Assembly: GCF_000685865.1 (NCBI RefSeq) | Contig: NZ_JMKS01000003.1 | Location: 620,001-684,000 of the forward strand | DNA length: 64,000 nt | Direction: 5' to 3' | Source of the DNA: Exiguobacterium antarcticum DSM 14480 | GTDB taxonomy: Bacteria; Bacillota; Bacilli; Exiguobacteriales; Exiguobacteriaceae | Shown: positions 47,263 to 55,982 of the stretch, in pieces | How the letters are laid out: each line of letters starts with the position of its first letter | How positions within the stretch are numbered: the first letter of the stretch is position 1 | Notes under the pieces: generated by a model | The model's database searches: none | Told to the model about the DNA's origin: nothing | What the model saw: the letters and a program-made list of their open reading frames with translations, nothing else | Position numbers and translations under genes: made by a program

Positions 47263-47978
47263 GACAGCGGTGCCGATGCCGGCGCCACGTAATAGAAGAT
47301 GGATAAGAAAATCAAGATACTCCCTGCGAGGACAAAGAGATGCCAAATCGCATGGTTATAAGGCAAACGTGCCCAGACGTAAAAGATGACACCGAGTGAA
47401 TAGGCGAGTCCGCCACCGAGTAGTAAGAGGAACCCTTGTAACCCGAGTGCTTCATACATCGGTTTAATGGCGAACAGACAACACCAGCCGAGAATCAAAT
47501 ACGAGGCGTTCGAAATCCAGACGTGTTTTCCGGTCGAATACAGTTTCCAGATGATACCTAGAATACCGACTCCCCAGACGATCCCGAGCAGCGTCCAGCC
47601 GAGTGGTCCGCGTAACGTAATCAAGGCGAACGGTGTATAGCTTCCGGCAATCAATAAGTAGATTCCCGCGTGATCGAGGATCTGCAGGACTTTATTGGCT
47701 TTTGTATGCATCAGTGAGTGCATCAGCGTCGAGAACAGATACAACAGAATCATCGTTGCACCAAAGATACTGACGGCGGTGATGTTCCAAACACTGCCCG
47801 ACTTCGAGGCTTGCAGGACTAGCAATACTAAAGCGACGATACTGAAGATAACACCCAGTCCGTGCGTAATCGCACTGGCAATCTCTTCTTTTAACGAGTC
47901 GCCTTTCGCCAGCAACTCTTCAATCGTTTCTTTCGATTGTTCTTTGATCGTTTTCGTGATTTCTTTTTTCGTGATCAA
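47259..47978 (-). CDS. Hemolysin III family protein (PAQR-like)
   Basis: A 239-residue seven-TM membrane protein of the YqfA/hemolysin III family. Conserved family residues are seen in ITHGLGVIFS, STLMHSLMH, DHAGIYLLIAGSYTPF and the final NHAIWHLFVLAGS (His motif). It has an N-terminal charged cytoplasmic extension of about 30 residues. Biochemical role unclear; lipid hydrolase activity is suggested for PAQR relatives. It is coupled to the TVP38 gene by overlap. Confidence 0.9.
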   Translation of the reverse strand: MITKKEITKTIKEQSKETIEELLAKGDSLKEEIASAITHGLGVIFSIVALVLLVLQASKSGSVWNITAVSIFGATMILLYLFSTLMHSLMHTKANKVLQILDHAGIYLLIAGSYTPFALITLRGPLGWTLLGIVWGVGILGIIWKLYSTGKHVWISNASYLILGWCCLFAIKPMYEALGLQGFLLLLGGGLAYSLGVIFYVWARLPYNHAIWHLFVLAGSILIFLSIFYYVAPASAPLS

Positions 47979-48104
47979 AATGACACCTACTTTCTGGACA
48001 AACAGACTATGTTCTTGATTATACGCCCGCTTTCTACTAAATGCCTATCCAAATGTTCTGACGATTTGATGACACTTTCCTTATTTGTTTCCCCGTTTTC
48101 CGAA

Positions 48105-48141
48105 CAAAAAAACTCTACATCCCGTTTTAGGAATGCAGAGC
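48105..48141 (-). terminator. Terminator of the his operon
   Basis: CTCTGCATTCC/GGGATGTAGAG stem with TAAAAC loop, followed by seven T residues on the minus strand, 7 bp after hisE. Confidence 0.88.
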
Positions 48142-48147
48142 CATTGT

Positions 48148-48450
48148 TTACCACTGTTCGATATCGGGACGATCTTTAAACGTCGACTTCGTGCCGTGGC
48201 GTTCGTTCAAGACGGCTTCGACGTCCGTAAACGAAACACCCCGATCAGCAAGCAACACCGTCAGATGATACAGCAGATCGGCCGTCTCTTCCGCGAGCGT
48301 ATCGTCTCCCGCGAGGACGACTTCAAACGCTTCTTCGCCAAACTTCTTGGCAATTTTTTCACGCCCGGCTTTGACCAGATAGTTCGTATAAGACGCCTCA
48401 TCTTGTGACGCGATTTTTTCTTTTATCGTGCGTTCGAGTTCATGTAACAT
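48148..48450 (-). CDS. hisE: Phosphoribosyl-ATP pyrophosphatase
   Basis: A 100-residue MazG-like enzyme for step 2 of histidine synthesis. The motif EEAFEVVLAGDD...EETADLLYHLTVLL carries the metal-binding acidic residues. The start ATG at 48450 follows GTGGAGGTGCCGC and overlaps hisI by 11 bp. In B. subtilis hisI and hisE are one fused gene; here they are separate. Last gene of the operon. Confidence 0.95.
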   Translation of the reverse strand: MLHELERTIKEKIASQDEASYTNYLVKAGREKIAKKFGEEAFEVVLAGDDTLAEETADLLYHLTVLLADRGVSFTDVEAVLNERHGTKSTFKDRPDIEQW

Positions 48451-48763
48451 GCGGCACCTCCACTTCTGTATAGAAACAGGTCCGGTTGCCGGTATGGCAC
48501 GTCGGTCCATTTGCTTTAACGGTAATCAACAGACTGTCCTGGTCGCAGTCGATCCACATACGGCGGAGTTCGAGTGTATGTCCGCTCGTCTCGCCCTTCG
48601 TCCAAAGTCGGTTCTTCGTCCGTGAGAAAAAGGTGACGAGTCCGGTCGCAAGCGTTTTGTCGTACGCCGCCTGATCCATGAAACCGACCATCAGGACGTC
48701 ATTCGTCGTTTCATCTAAAATCACAGCCGCGACGAGTCCTTTCGAAAAATTCAATTCGATCAT
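48440..48763 (-). CDS. hisI: Phosphoribosyl-AMP cyclohydrolase
   Basis: A 107-residue enzyme for step 3 of histidine synthesis. Zinc and metal motifs are visible: [21 protein letters not shown] and [12 protein letters not shown]. The start overlaps the hisF stop as ATGA. It ends where hisE begins; the stand-alone form lacks the HisE half found fused in B. subtilis. Confidence 0.96.
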   Translation of the reverse strand: MIELNFSKGLVAAVILDETTNDVLMVGFMDQAAYDKTLATGLVTFFSRTKNRLWTKGETSGHTLELRRMWIDCDQDSLLITVKANGPTCHTGNRTCFYTEVEVPHVT

Positions 48764-49509
48764 CGGACGTCGACTCCTCTCGCCTTCAGGTAATCCTTCG
48801 TCTCCGGCATCGTATAGGTCGCTTCGTGGAAAATCGAGGCAGCGAGTGCCGCATCGGCTCCGGCTTCGAGCCCTTCCGCCAAGTGTTCAAGTGTCCCGAC
48901 GCCACCCGAGGCAATCAACGGCACATTGACGACTTCCCGCAACCGTTGAATCAATTCCAGGTCGTAGCCGTCCTTCGTTCCGTCCGCGTCCATCGACGTG
49001 ACGAGCAGTTCACCGGCTCCAAGCGAGACCGCTTCCTGCGCCCATTCGATCGCATCCCGTCCGACGGCTTGTGTGCCGCCGTGCGAGAAGACACCCCACG
49101 AATCACCTGTCCGCTTGGCATCGATGGCGACGACCGTCGCCTGAACACCAAACAAGCGGCTGATGTCTTGAATCAGTTGCGGGTTCTGTAACGCCGACGA
49201 GTTGAGGGAGACTTTATCGGCACCGGCGCGGATCAATCGTTTGGCGTCTTCGAGCGTCTTGATGCCGCCACCGACCGTAAATGGCATGTAGATGACTTCC
49301 GCCACCCGCTCGACGATATCGAGCATCGTGTCGCGTCCTTCTTGCGTCGCTGAGATATCAAGTAACACAAGTTCGTCGGCCCCTTGTTCGTAATAGTATT
49401 TCGCGACGGCGACGGGATCTCCGAGGTCGCGCAGATTTTGAAACTTCACGCCTTTGACGACGCGCCCCTCCTTGACATCGAGGCAAGGAATGATCCGTTT
49501 CATCAACAT
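48760..49509 (-). CDS. hisF: Imidazole glycerol phosphate synthase, cyclase subunit
   Basis: A 249-residue TIM barrel that works with HisH to close the imidazole ring. The start [17 protein letters not shown] contains the catalytic Asp, and the second catalytic Asp is in [16 protein letters not shown] (about residue 132). Phosphate-binding motifs TVGGGIKT and [11 protein letters not shown] are present. The first ATG at 49509 has the better ribosome spacing, and it overlaps the end of hisA. Confidence 0.96.
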   Translation of the reverse strand: MLMKRIIPCLDVKEGRVVKGVKFQNLRDLGDPVAVAKYYYEQGADELVLLDISATQEGRDTMLDIVERVAEVIYMPFTVGGGIKTLEDAKRLIRAGADKVSLNSSALQNPQLIQDISRLFGVQATVVAIDAKRTGDSWGVFSHGGTQAVGRDAIEWAQEAVSLGAGELLVTSMDADGTKDGYDLELIQRLREVVNVPLIASGGVGTLEHLAEGLEAGADAALAASIFHEATYTMPETKDYLKARGVDVR

Positions 49510-50207
49510 ACGCGAAGCACCTCTTTCAATGACAACGAACCGTCGAGCAAAGCACGGCCGATGACGGCACCGTCCATCCCAATCTCTTTTAAGCGGGCGA
49601 CGTCTTCGACCGTCGTCACACCACCGGACGCAATCAGTTCAACGCCGTCCCGTTTTAAGCGGTCGAGTCCGTCGACATCCGGTCCCTGCATCATCCCGTC
49701 GCGGGAGATGTCCGTGTATAAAAACGTTTTAATGCCTTTTTGAATCAAGTGTTCGATTGCCCGGTCAAGCGTCCAGTCACTCGCTTCGAGCCAGCCGCGT
49801 GTTTGGACGATCCCGTCTTTGGCATCAAGTGCCACTACCAACTTATCACCGGCCCGCTCAATCATCTGTTCGAGCAACGCTTCGTCTTCGAGCGCGACCG
49901 TGCCGATCAAAATCCGGTCAATCCCTGCTCCGACGTACGCTTCGACCGTTTCGATGTTACGGACGCCGCCGCCGGCTTCGACAAACAAACCAGTTTCTTT
50001 TTTAATGTCCGCGATCAGGCTCAAGTGAAGCGGTTCGCCGGCTTTTGCGCCATCCAAATCAATCAGGTGAATCGCTGTCGCACCGTCTTCCTTAAAACGT
50101 TTGGCAATGGTCAACGCATCCCCGAAAAAGGTCTGCTGTTGAAAATCACCTTGTTTGAGCCGGACGGCCTGTCCGCTCATTAAATCGATTGCTGGGTAGA
50201 GTTGCAT
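49503..50207 (-). CDS. hisA: ProFAR isomerase
   Basis: A 234-residue TIM barrel for step 4, with the start [17 protein letters not shown] (catalytic Asp) and [16 protein letters not shown] (second Asp), plus VEAGGGVR and [11 protein letters not shown] phosphate motifs. GGAGAGAGACGAC places the start at 50207, 15 bp downstream of another ATG. It overlaps hisH by 28 bp. Confidence 0.95.
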   Translation of the reverse strand: MQLYPAIDLMSGQAVRLKQGDFQQQTFFGDALTIAKRFKEDGATAIHLIDLDGAKAGEPLHLSLIADIKKETGLFVEAGGGVRNIETVEAYVGAGIDRILIGTVALEDEALLEQMIERAGDKLVVALDAKDGIVQTRGWLEASDWTLDRAIEHLIQKGIKTFLYTDISRDGMMQGPDVDGLDRLKRDGVELIASGGVTTVEDVARLKEIGMDGAVIGRALLDGSLSLKEVLRVC

Positions 50208-50767
50208 GTCGTCTCTCTCCATTCCTTAAGTAATTTCAATCCGACTTCGCCACTCTTCTCCGGGTGGAACTGCATCCCTGTCACCAAGTCCTTTTGAACG
50301 ATGGCCGGAACGAGTCGTCCGTATTCGACCGAATCAACAATCCAGTCCGGTTCACAGACGGCACCGTATGAGTGGACGAAATAAACGGCTTCGCCATGGT
50401 TCGTCAACTGATGCCAGCCCATATGCGGCAAGCGGACGTCACTCGGTAACTTTTCGACTGTTCCCGGTAAAATACCGAGCCCTTGTGTCTGTCCGTCTTC
50501 ATCACTAGATTCAAACAACAGTTGCATCCCGAGACAAATCCCGAGGAATGGTTTTTTCGTCGCTTGTTCCTGTAAGAACGCAATCAATCCCGTCTCTTCT
50601 AATCGGGCCATTGCCGGCGCGTAGGCACCGACACCCGGTAAGACGAGCGCTTCCGCCTGTCCGAGCAGTTCCAGATCACTCGTGACGATGACGGCTTCTC
50701 CGAGCTCTTTTAACGCCCGTTCGATGTTGGCGATATTGCCGACACCATAATCTACGATGGCGATCAT
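50180..50767 (-). CDS. hisH: Imidazole glycerol phosphate synthase, glutaminase subunit
   Basis: A 195-residue class I glutamine amidotransferase. The nucleophile is in FLGICLGMQLLFESS (Cys near 78), the oxyanion strand VLPGVGAYAPAM lies upstream, and the His/Glu dyad is in GMQFHPEKSGEVG (about residue 172). Starts in an ATGA overlap with hisB. Confidence 0.96.
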   Translation of the reverse strand: MIAIVDYGVGNIANIERALKELGEAVIVTSDLELLGQAEALVLPGVGAYAPAMARLEETGLIAFLQEQATKKPFLGICLGMQLLFESSDEDGQTQGLGILPGTVEKLPSDVRLPHMGWHQLTNHGEAVYFVHSYGAVCEPDWIVDSVEYGRLVPAIVQKDLVTGMQFHPEKSGEVGLKLLKEWRETTCNSTQQSI

Positions 50768-51345
50768 TGGTCAATCAGTCCTTTCGTCGACGGGACGCCG
50801 TCACCGGTCACGGCAACGGCCTGACGGACAGCCCGACCCAGTGCCTTGAATAGTCCTTCGATCATGTGGTGGGTGTTCGAACCGTAGAGGACTTGCGCAT
50901 GAATCGTCATCCGGGCACTGCGGGACAAGCCTTGGAAAAACTCTTCCGCCAGTTCCGTATCAAAATCGCCGAGCTTCGGATTTTTGAATTCGGCGAGGAA
51001 CACCGTATACGGACGCCCACTGAAGTCGAGGACAACCGAGGCAAGGGTCTCGTCCATCGGCACACGTGATTCACCGTACCGTTCGATACCGGCTTTGTCG
51101 CCTAACGCTTCCGTCAAGGCAGCTCCGAGAACGATTGCCGTATCTTCAACCGTATGGTGGGCATCGATCCAGAGATCGCCCTTCGCTTCGATGACAAGAC
51201 CAATCCGGGCCTGGAAGGCAAACAAGGTCAACATGTGGTCAAAGAAACCGACCCCCGTCTTGATCTCAACCGGTCCGCCACTGAGGTCGACCGCGACCTT
51301 GATTTCTGATTCTGAACTTACTCGTTCACTTGTCCCACGACGCAT
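50764..51345 (-). CDS. hisB: Imidazoleglycerol-phosphate dehydratase
   Basis: A 193-residue dehydratase for step 6. Metal motifs are GFFDHML, DAHHTVED, and the late HAQVLYGSNTHHMIEG. AGGAGGAACTGCA places the start at 51345, inside the end of hisC; the frame upstream to 51402 is only read-through. It is the stand-alone dehydratase without a phosphatase half, consistent with the separate hisJ. Confidence 0.96.
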   Translation of the reverse strand: MRRGTSERVSSESEIKVAVDLSGGPVEIKTGVGFFDHMLTLFAFQARIGLVIEAKGDLWIDAHHTVEDTAIVLGAALTEALGDKAGIERYGESRVPMDETLASVVLDFSGRPYTVFLAEFKNPKLGDFDTELAEEFFQGLSRSARMTIHAQVLYGSNTHHMIEGLFKALGRAVRQAVAVTGDGVPSTKGLIDQ

Positions 51346-52289
51346 TGCAGTTCCTCCTCTACACATTTCTCTAAGATTTCCATCGCTTCCGTCGAACCGC
51401 AACTGACGCGGAAGGCTCCGTCAAACAAACGGATCCGCAGTCCGGCGTTGGCACAACGTTCGGTGAAGCGTTCAGCTTCCTCGTATTCGACGTAGACAAA
51501 ATTCGCGGCACTCGGATAGGTTCTGCCAAGCGGTTTAACCAGACGGGCAATCGTGTCCCGGCTCGCAAACGTCTCTTCCAAGACGAGATCCAGTTCCGGC
51601 TCGGCCATGATGGCGATCCCGACGGCAGCCGAGAGTCCGGAGACGTTATACGGCGACTTGATCGATTCGACTTCCGCAACGACCTGTTCACTGGCAATCA
51701 GGAAGCCGAGTCGCAGTGACGCGAGACCAAACGCTTTCGACAACGTCCGGAGAATGATCGCGTTCGGATACTCGTCGAGCAAACCGACCATCGATTGCTC
51801 AAAGGCAAAGTCGATGTAGGCTTCATCAATCACGACATATTTTCCGCTGTCGAGCAATCGGCGGACATCCGCTTCCTTCCGCAAAATCCCCGACGGATTA
51901 TGCGGGTGACTGAGGAAGATGATATTGCCTGGTGCAGCGAGCAGTCCATCGACATCGAGTGCCATCCCGTCGAGCAACGGGACTTTACTGAAGTCGGCCC
52001 GTGCGCGGTCGGCATAAAACTGATACATAACGAAGTCCGGTTGCGGGGCGATGACCGGTGACTCTGGACCGGCGTAGCGGGCACAGAGGTAGCCAATCAG
52101 TTCGTCGGAGCCGTTCCCGGCCACAAGTTGGGTCGGACGGACACCGGCATAGGCGCTGTAAGACGCTTTGACTTGATCGATGACTTCGACCGGGTATTCA
52201 TTGATGGGAAACGTCTCGACAAGTTGTTTGATCGTCTCGATGCCAACCGGGCTGTGTGCCGTAAATCGTTCGTTTTGGTGTAATCGCAT
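51318..52289 (-). CDS. hisC: Histidinol-phosphate aminotransferase
   Basis: A 323-residue class II aminotransferase, PLP-dependent. It shows the start RLHQNERFTAHSPVG, LSHPHNPSGIL, VIDEAYIDFAF and the PLP lysine in RTLSKAFGLASLRLGF (about residue 190). Slightly shorter than the usual 350-360 residues. The ATG overlaps the hisD stop by 1 bp (TGATG). Confidence 0.93.
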   Translation of the reverse strand: MRLHQNERFTAHSPVGIETIKQLVETFPINEYPVEVIDQVKASYSAYAGVRPTQLVAGNGSDELIGYLCARYAGPESPVIAPQPDFVMYQFYADRARADFSKVPLLDGMALDVDGLLAAPGNIIFLSHPHNPSGILRKEADVRRLLDSGKYVVIDEAYIDFAFEQSMVGLLDEYPNAIILRTLSKAFGLASLRLGFLIASEQVVAEVESIKSPYNVSGLSAAVGIAIMAEPELDLVLEETFASRDTIARLVKPLGRTYPSAANFVYVEYEEAERFTERCANAGLRIRLFDGAFRVSCGSTEAMEILEKCVEEELQCVVGQVNE

Positions 52290-53506
52290 CAGTTCTCCCT
52301 CACTTCTATCGCTTGTGCGTGTGCTTCGAGTCCTTCGACCCGAGCGACCGTTTTTGCAGCATTAGCCAGTCGAGCGACACCTTCCCGTGTCGCTTCGAGC
52401 AGCGTCTGGTGACGTAAGAAGGTTCGTGCCGATAAGCCGGACGCAAAGCGTGCCGTCCCCGATGTCGGTAAGACGTGGTTCGTCCCAGCGACATAATCGC
52501 CGAGTGTTTCCGGTGTTTCGTGTCCGAGGAAAATCATCCCGGCGTGACGGATCAACTTGACGACCTCTTGCGGGTTTGCGACAGCGAGCTCCAAGTGTTC
52601 GGCGGCCAAACGGTTTGCTTCTTCAATCGCTTCGTCGAGTGAGGCGACGAAGACCCCGCCGTTTTCCATCGCCCGGCGTGCAATCTCTTGCCGCGGGAGT
52701 ACTGACAAGCGGCGTTCGAGTTCCTCGTCGACGTCACGTTTCATTGCTTCCGTCGGGACGAAGGCAATCGCGACGGCGTCACGATCGTGTTCTGCTTGTG
52801 CGAGGAGATCCGCGGCAATCCGGTCCGGATGCGCCGTCTCATCGGCGATGACGACGACTTCTGACGGTCCGGCGACCGAGTCGATGCCGACGATGCCATA
52901 GACTTGGCGTTTCGCTTCGGCAACAAACCGGTTGCCCGGTCCGACGATCAAATCAACCGCTTGAATCGATTCCGTTCCGAATGTCAACGCAGCGACAGCT
53001 TGGGCGCCACCAATCGTATAGATTTCCGTCACACCGGCGATTTTCGCCGCGACCAACACTTCTGTGCTGAGTCCGGTGACCGGTGTCACCATGACGACCC
53101 GCTCGACGCCGGCGGCTTTAGCCGGAATCGCGTTCATCAGGACGGTCGACGGATAACTTGCTGCTCCGCCCGGGACATAAATCCCGACCGAGTCAACCGG
53201 AACAAACCGTTGGCGACGGGTGACGTCCGCTTCGATGAGCTCGATGTCAGACGGCAATTCCTGTTCGTGCCACTCGGCGAGTCGGGTCGCCATCAGTTTT
53301 AACGAGTCGACCAGATTGGGATCGGCTTGATCAAACGCTTCTTGAATCTTCGTTTCATCCAAACGGAAGTCTGTCAGATCGACGCGATCAAATTCACTTG
53401 TGTAGCGACGGACGGCCGCATCGCCGTCGTTTGCCACTTGTTCCAGAATCGACCGGACGGCTTGCTCCGTCTCACGGTCGACACTGAAGTTTTTTGTCGT
53501 TGCCAT
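52289..53506 (-). CDS. hisD: Histidinol dehydrogenase
   Basis: A 405-residue zinc enzyme for the last two oxidation steps. The signature region is LLAQAEHDRDAVAIAF with the catalytic Glu/His nearby (HLELAVANP), plus YVPGGAASYPSTVLMNAIPA and GPGNRFVAEAK. AAGGAGTGACTCGGTA puts the start at 53506, overlapping the hisG stop by 1 bp (TAATG); the 24 residues upstream are not coding. Confidence 0.95.
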   Translation of the reverse strand: MATTKNFSVDRETEQAVRSILEQVANDGDAAVRRYTSEFDRVDLTDFRLDETKIQEAFDQADPNLVDSLKLMATRLAEWHEQELPSDIELIEADVTRRQRFVPVDSVGIYVPGGAASYPSTVLMNAIPAKAAGVERVVMVTPVTGLSTEVLVAAKIAGVTEIYTIGGAQAVAALTFGTESIQAVDLIVGPGNRFVAEAKRQVYGIVGIDSVAGPSEVVVIADETAHPDRIAADLLAQAEHDRDAVAIAFVPTEAMKRDVDEELERRLSVLPRQEIARRAMENGGVFVASLDEAIEEANRLAAEHLELAVANPQEVVKLIRHAGMIFLGHETPETLGDYVAGTNHVLPTSGTARFASGLSARTFLRHQTLLEATREGVARLANAAKTVARVEGLEAHAQAIEVREN

Positions 53507-54114
53507 TACCGAGTCACTCCTTCTGTCAGCTGTTCGAGTAATTGAATCACTTCGACGCGTTTGCGTTTCAACGTCCACTCGCTCGTAAAGAACCGGGCGT
53601 TGATATCGATGATTTTTTCATATTCGTTGAGACCGTTCGCCCGGAGTGTTTCACCCGTTTCGACGATATCGACGATCGCATCGGCAAGACCGAGCAGTGG
53701 TGCCAGTTCAACCGAACCGTTCAGCGGGACGATATCGACATCGACACCGAGTTCACTGAAATAACGTTTTGCGATGACCGGATATTTGGTCGCAATCCGG
53801 ACCCGGCGTCCGCCTTCGAACTGCAACGGTTCTTTTGCACAAACCGACATCCGGCAAATCCCGAATGGTAATTCTGCCAGTTCCGACAATTCCTGATCCG
53901 ATTCGAGCAGAATATCGCTGCCGGTAATTGCGACGTCGAGGACGCCTTGGGCGACATACGGAATCAAATCCGATCCTTTCATGAAGACGAATTCATGTTC
54001 CCCGCGCTTGACGATCAATTCACGTTCGATCGCCCCCCACGTTTCGACGCCTGCTTCTTTTAAATACCGTTCCGTTGTTTTCGACAGCCGGCCTTTCGTA
54101 ATCCCAATCCGCAT
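53506..54114 (-). CDS. hisG: ATP phosphoribosyltransferase, short form
   Basis: A 202-residue catalytic subunit for step 1. It shows the start IGITKGRLSKTT and the PRPP-binding DAIVDIVETGETLRANGL (about residue 150). It lacks the C-terminal ACT-like domain of long HisG, so it needs HisZ, encoded immediately upstream. The hisZ stop and hisG start are adjacent. Confidence 0.96.
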   Translation of the reverse strand: MRIGITKGRLSKTTERYLKEAGVETWGAIERELIVKRGEHEFVFMKGSDLIPYVAQGVLDVAITGSDILLESDQELSELAELPFGICRMSVCAKEPLQFEGGRRVRIATKYPVIAKRYFSELGVDVDIVPLNGSVELAPLLGLADAIVDIVETGETLRANGLNEYEKIIDINARFFTSEWTLKRKRVEVIQLLEQLTEGVTR

Positions 54115-54936
54115 TTAGAGCACCTCCGCGAGTCGTTCGACGGAAAATCCGATCCCGAACGCTTGTTGTTCCTGACCAAATTGTTCATACAGCCGGTCGT
54201 ATCGTCCTCCGACCAACACCGGCTCGGTCACACCTTCGATGAAACCGTGAATCGTCACACCATCATAGTATGTCTGCAGCCCCATCTGTCCGAAGTCGAG
54301 ATCGGCATTGACGGCGTCCGCTAAATCGATGACGGCATTTAAGCGGGTTTCGTCGACATACGGCAAGATCTGTTCCGCCCCTTCCCGACCAAACAAGAGC
54401 GGGAGCTTGGCGAGCAAGGCATCATCGAGTTCCCGGGCAATCCGTTTCAGTTCGATGACGTTCCGTAACCGCAACATCTGTGTCACTTGATCCCGCAGGT
54501 GGTGATCACCGACCCGGGTTTCAATCAAGTGTTCAATCAGTCCGGCGTCGCCGATCGACAACGTCACTTCTTTACCGGTCAATTCTTCGATCAGGCGGAC
54601 ACCGAGTTGGATCGCTTCGACCTCGGCGATCACGCCCCGTTCTTCAAAGCCGACTTGGAACTTTTCTTCCGGCTGGAAGACCGAACCACTGTAAAAGACC
54701 CGTTTATATTGTTCGCGGCCCCTCTCACTGAGCGCCCGCGCGACACTTGTCGTAAAATCCATCCGAATTTGTTCCCGGCCACCGACTTCTTCAATTAAAG
54801 GGGTGATTAATCGGGTATAGTTAGATTGTTCGAGCCCATCCTCGAGTTGGCGGATGACACGTTGCAGGCGTTCAGCTGATTGCCCGACGTAATCCGTCGC
54901 CCCGTCTTTGAGTCGAATCGTAGAAAATGATTGCAT
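54115..54936 (-). CDS. hisZ: ATP phosphoribosyltransferase regulatory subunit, short
   Basis: A 273-residue HisRS-like paralogue that activates short HisG. Motif 2 is represented by RVFYSGSVFQ and motif 3 by AFGIGFSVERLAEVL at the very end. Typical HisZ is close to 390 residues; this one stops right after motif 3, with no C-terminal domain. AAAGGAGTGGCGAC precedes the ATG. First gene of hisZGDCBHAFIE. Confidence 0.88.
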   Translation of the reverse strand: MQSFSTIRLKDGATDYVGQSAERLQRVIRQLEDGLEQSNYTRLITPLIEEVGGREQIRMDFTTSVARALSERGREQYKRVFYSGSVFQPEEKFQVGFEERGVIAEVEAIQLGVRLIEELTGKEVTLSIGDAGLIEHLIETRVGDHHLRDQVTQMLRLRNVIELKRIARELDDALLAKLPLLFGREGAEQILPYVDETRLNAVIDLADAVNADLDFGQMGLQTYYDGVTIHGFIEGVTEPVLVGGRYDRLYEQFGQEQQAFGIGFSVERLAEVL

Positions 54937-54970
54937 GTCGCCACTCCTTTATCTTGTTATCACTGTACCA

Positions 54971-54987
54971 CGCTAAATTATTTAACG
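54971..54987. promoter_or_regulatory. Palindrome over the his operon start site
   Basis: CGCTAAATTATTTAACG is an inverted repeat with one central base and one mismatched pair. It sits just downstream of the -10 at 54990-54995, a good place for a repressor. The regulator is not known from this window. Confidence 0.5.
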
Positions 54988-54989
54988 AT

Positions 54990-55019
54990 AAGATACCTTT
55001 TTTGTGGTTCGATTGTCAA
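54990..55019 (-). promoter_or_regulatory. his operon promoter
   Basis: -35 TTGACA (55014-55019), 18-bp spacer, -10 TATCTT (54990-54995) on the minus strand, about 55 nt before hisZ. Confidence 0.7.
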
Positions 55020-55067
55020 TCCTTTTGCCTGTTTTCGTACTGAAAAAAACATATTGGAGGTTTTGTC

Positions 55068-55862
55068 ATGCAATTGATCAAATGGGACGGTCACGTCCAC
55101 AGCCCGTATTGCCCACATGGAACACAGGATCCACTCGAAGCGTATATCGAACGCGCCCTGTTACAAGGTCTCGAACGAATCAGCTTCACCGAGCACGCCC
55201 CGCTTCCGGAAGGACTCGTCGATCCGGCACCCGACAACGATTCCGGGATGTCGTTTGCGACCGCCGAACGCTACATTGAAGAACTGAAGACGTTACGCGA
55301 CACATACAAAAACGATATCGATATCCGAATCGGGATGGAGTTTGATTACTGGGAGCATGACGTCGACGGCACGCGTGACATCATCGCCCGTTATGGTCCC
55401 GAGCTGACGGACGGCATCCTGTCACTGCATTACCTCTGGATTGAGGACCGTTATTACATGGTCGACTTCAGCAAGGAAAGTTTCGGTGCGATCGTCACGG
55501 CGACCGGCAGTGTCAAAGCCGCTCACGAACGGTATTACGAAGGCATCCAGGCACTCGTCATGACGAACCTCGGCACACATCAACCAAAACGCCTCGGTCA
55601 CCTGACGTTGCCGACGAAATTCATCCAAGCCTATCCGCTTGAACAGACGCCGGCGAACTTGGACGAGACGGTCCGGAAAATCCGCCAGGCGGACTTTACA
55701 CTCGATCTCAATACGGCAGGACTGCGCAAACCGTTATGCGGTCTTTCCTATCCTTACCCGGAACTCCTGCAACTCACGCAGTCTTTAGGGATTCCACTCG
55801 TTTACGGATCGGATGCGCACTTGGCGAAAGATGTCGGGGCTGATTTTGATTTTAAATGGTAA
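55068..55862 (+). CDS. hisJ: Histidinol-phosphatase, PHP family
   Basis: A 264-residue metal-dependent phosphatase of the PHP family for the histidinol phosphate step (B. subtilis HisJ). Metal ligands: DGHVHSPYCPHGT near residue 6, SFTEHAPLP near 40, GMEFDYWE near 91, LSLHYL near 125, and GSDAHLAKDVG at the end. TTGGAGGTTTTGTC precedes the ATG. Divergent from hisZ across a 131-bp control region. Confidence 0.94.
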   Translation: MQLIKWDGHVHSPYCPHGTQDPLEAYIERALLQGLERISFTEHAPLPEGLVDPAPDNDSGMSFATAERYIEELKTLRDTYKNDIDIRIGMEFDYWEHDVDGTRDIIARYGPELTDGILSLHYLWIEDRYYMVDFSKESFGAIVTATGSVKAAHERYYEGIQALVMTNLGTHQPKRLGHLTLPTKFIQAYPLEQTPANLDETVRKIRQADFTLDLNTAGLRKPLCGLSYPYPELLQLTQSLGIPLVYGSDAHLAKDVGADFDFKW

Positions 55863-55869
55863 CAAATGC

Positions 55870-55902
55870 AAAAAACCGGATGCATTTAAGCTTCCGGTTT
55901 TT
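55870..55902. terminator. Bidirectional terminator after hisJ
   Basis: AAAACCGGA/TCCGGTTTT stem with A-run and T-run on the two sides. It marks the end of the normal-GC region; DNA beyond it is markedly AT-rich. Confidence 0.88.
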
Positions 55903-55982
55903 CATAATTTTAAATATATATAGAAAAAATAGAGTCAACGATTTCACTAAAAAAACAATTCAATTTTCATATGTTATTAAGC

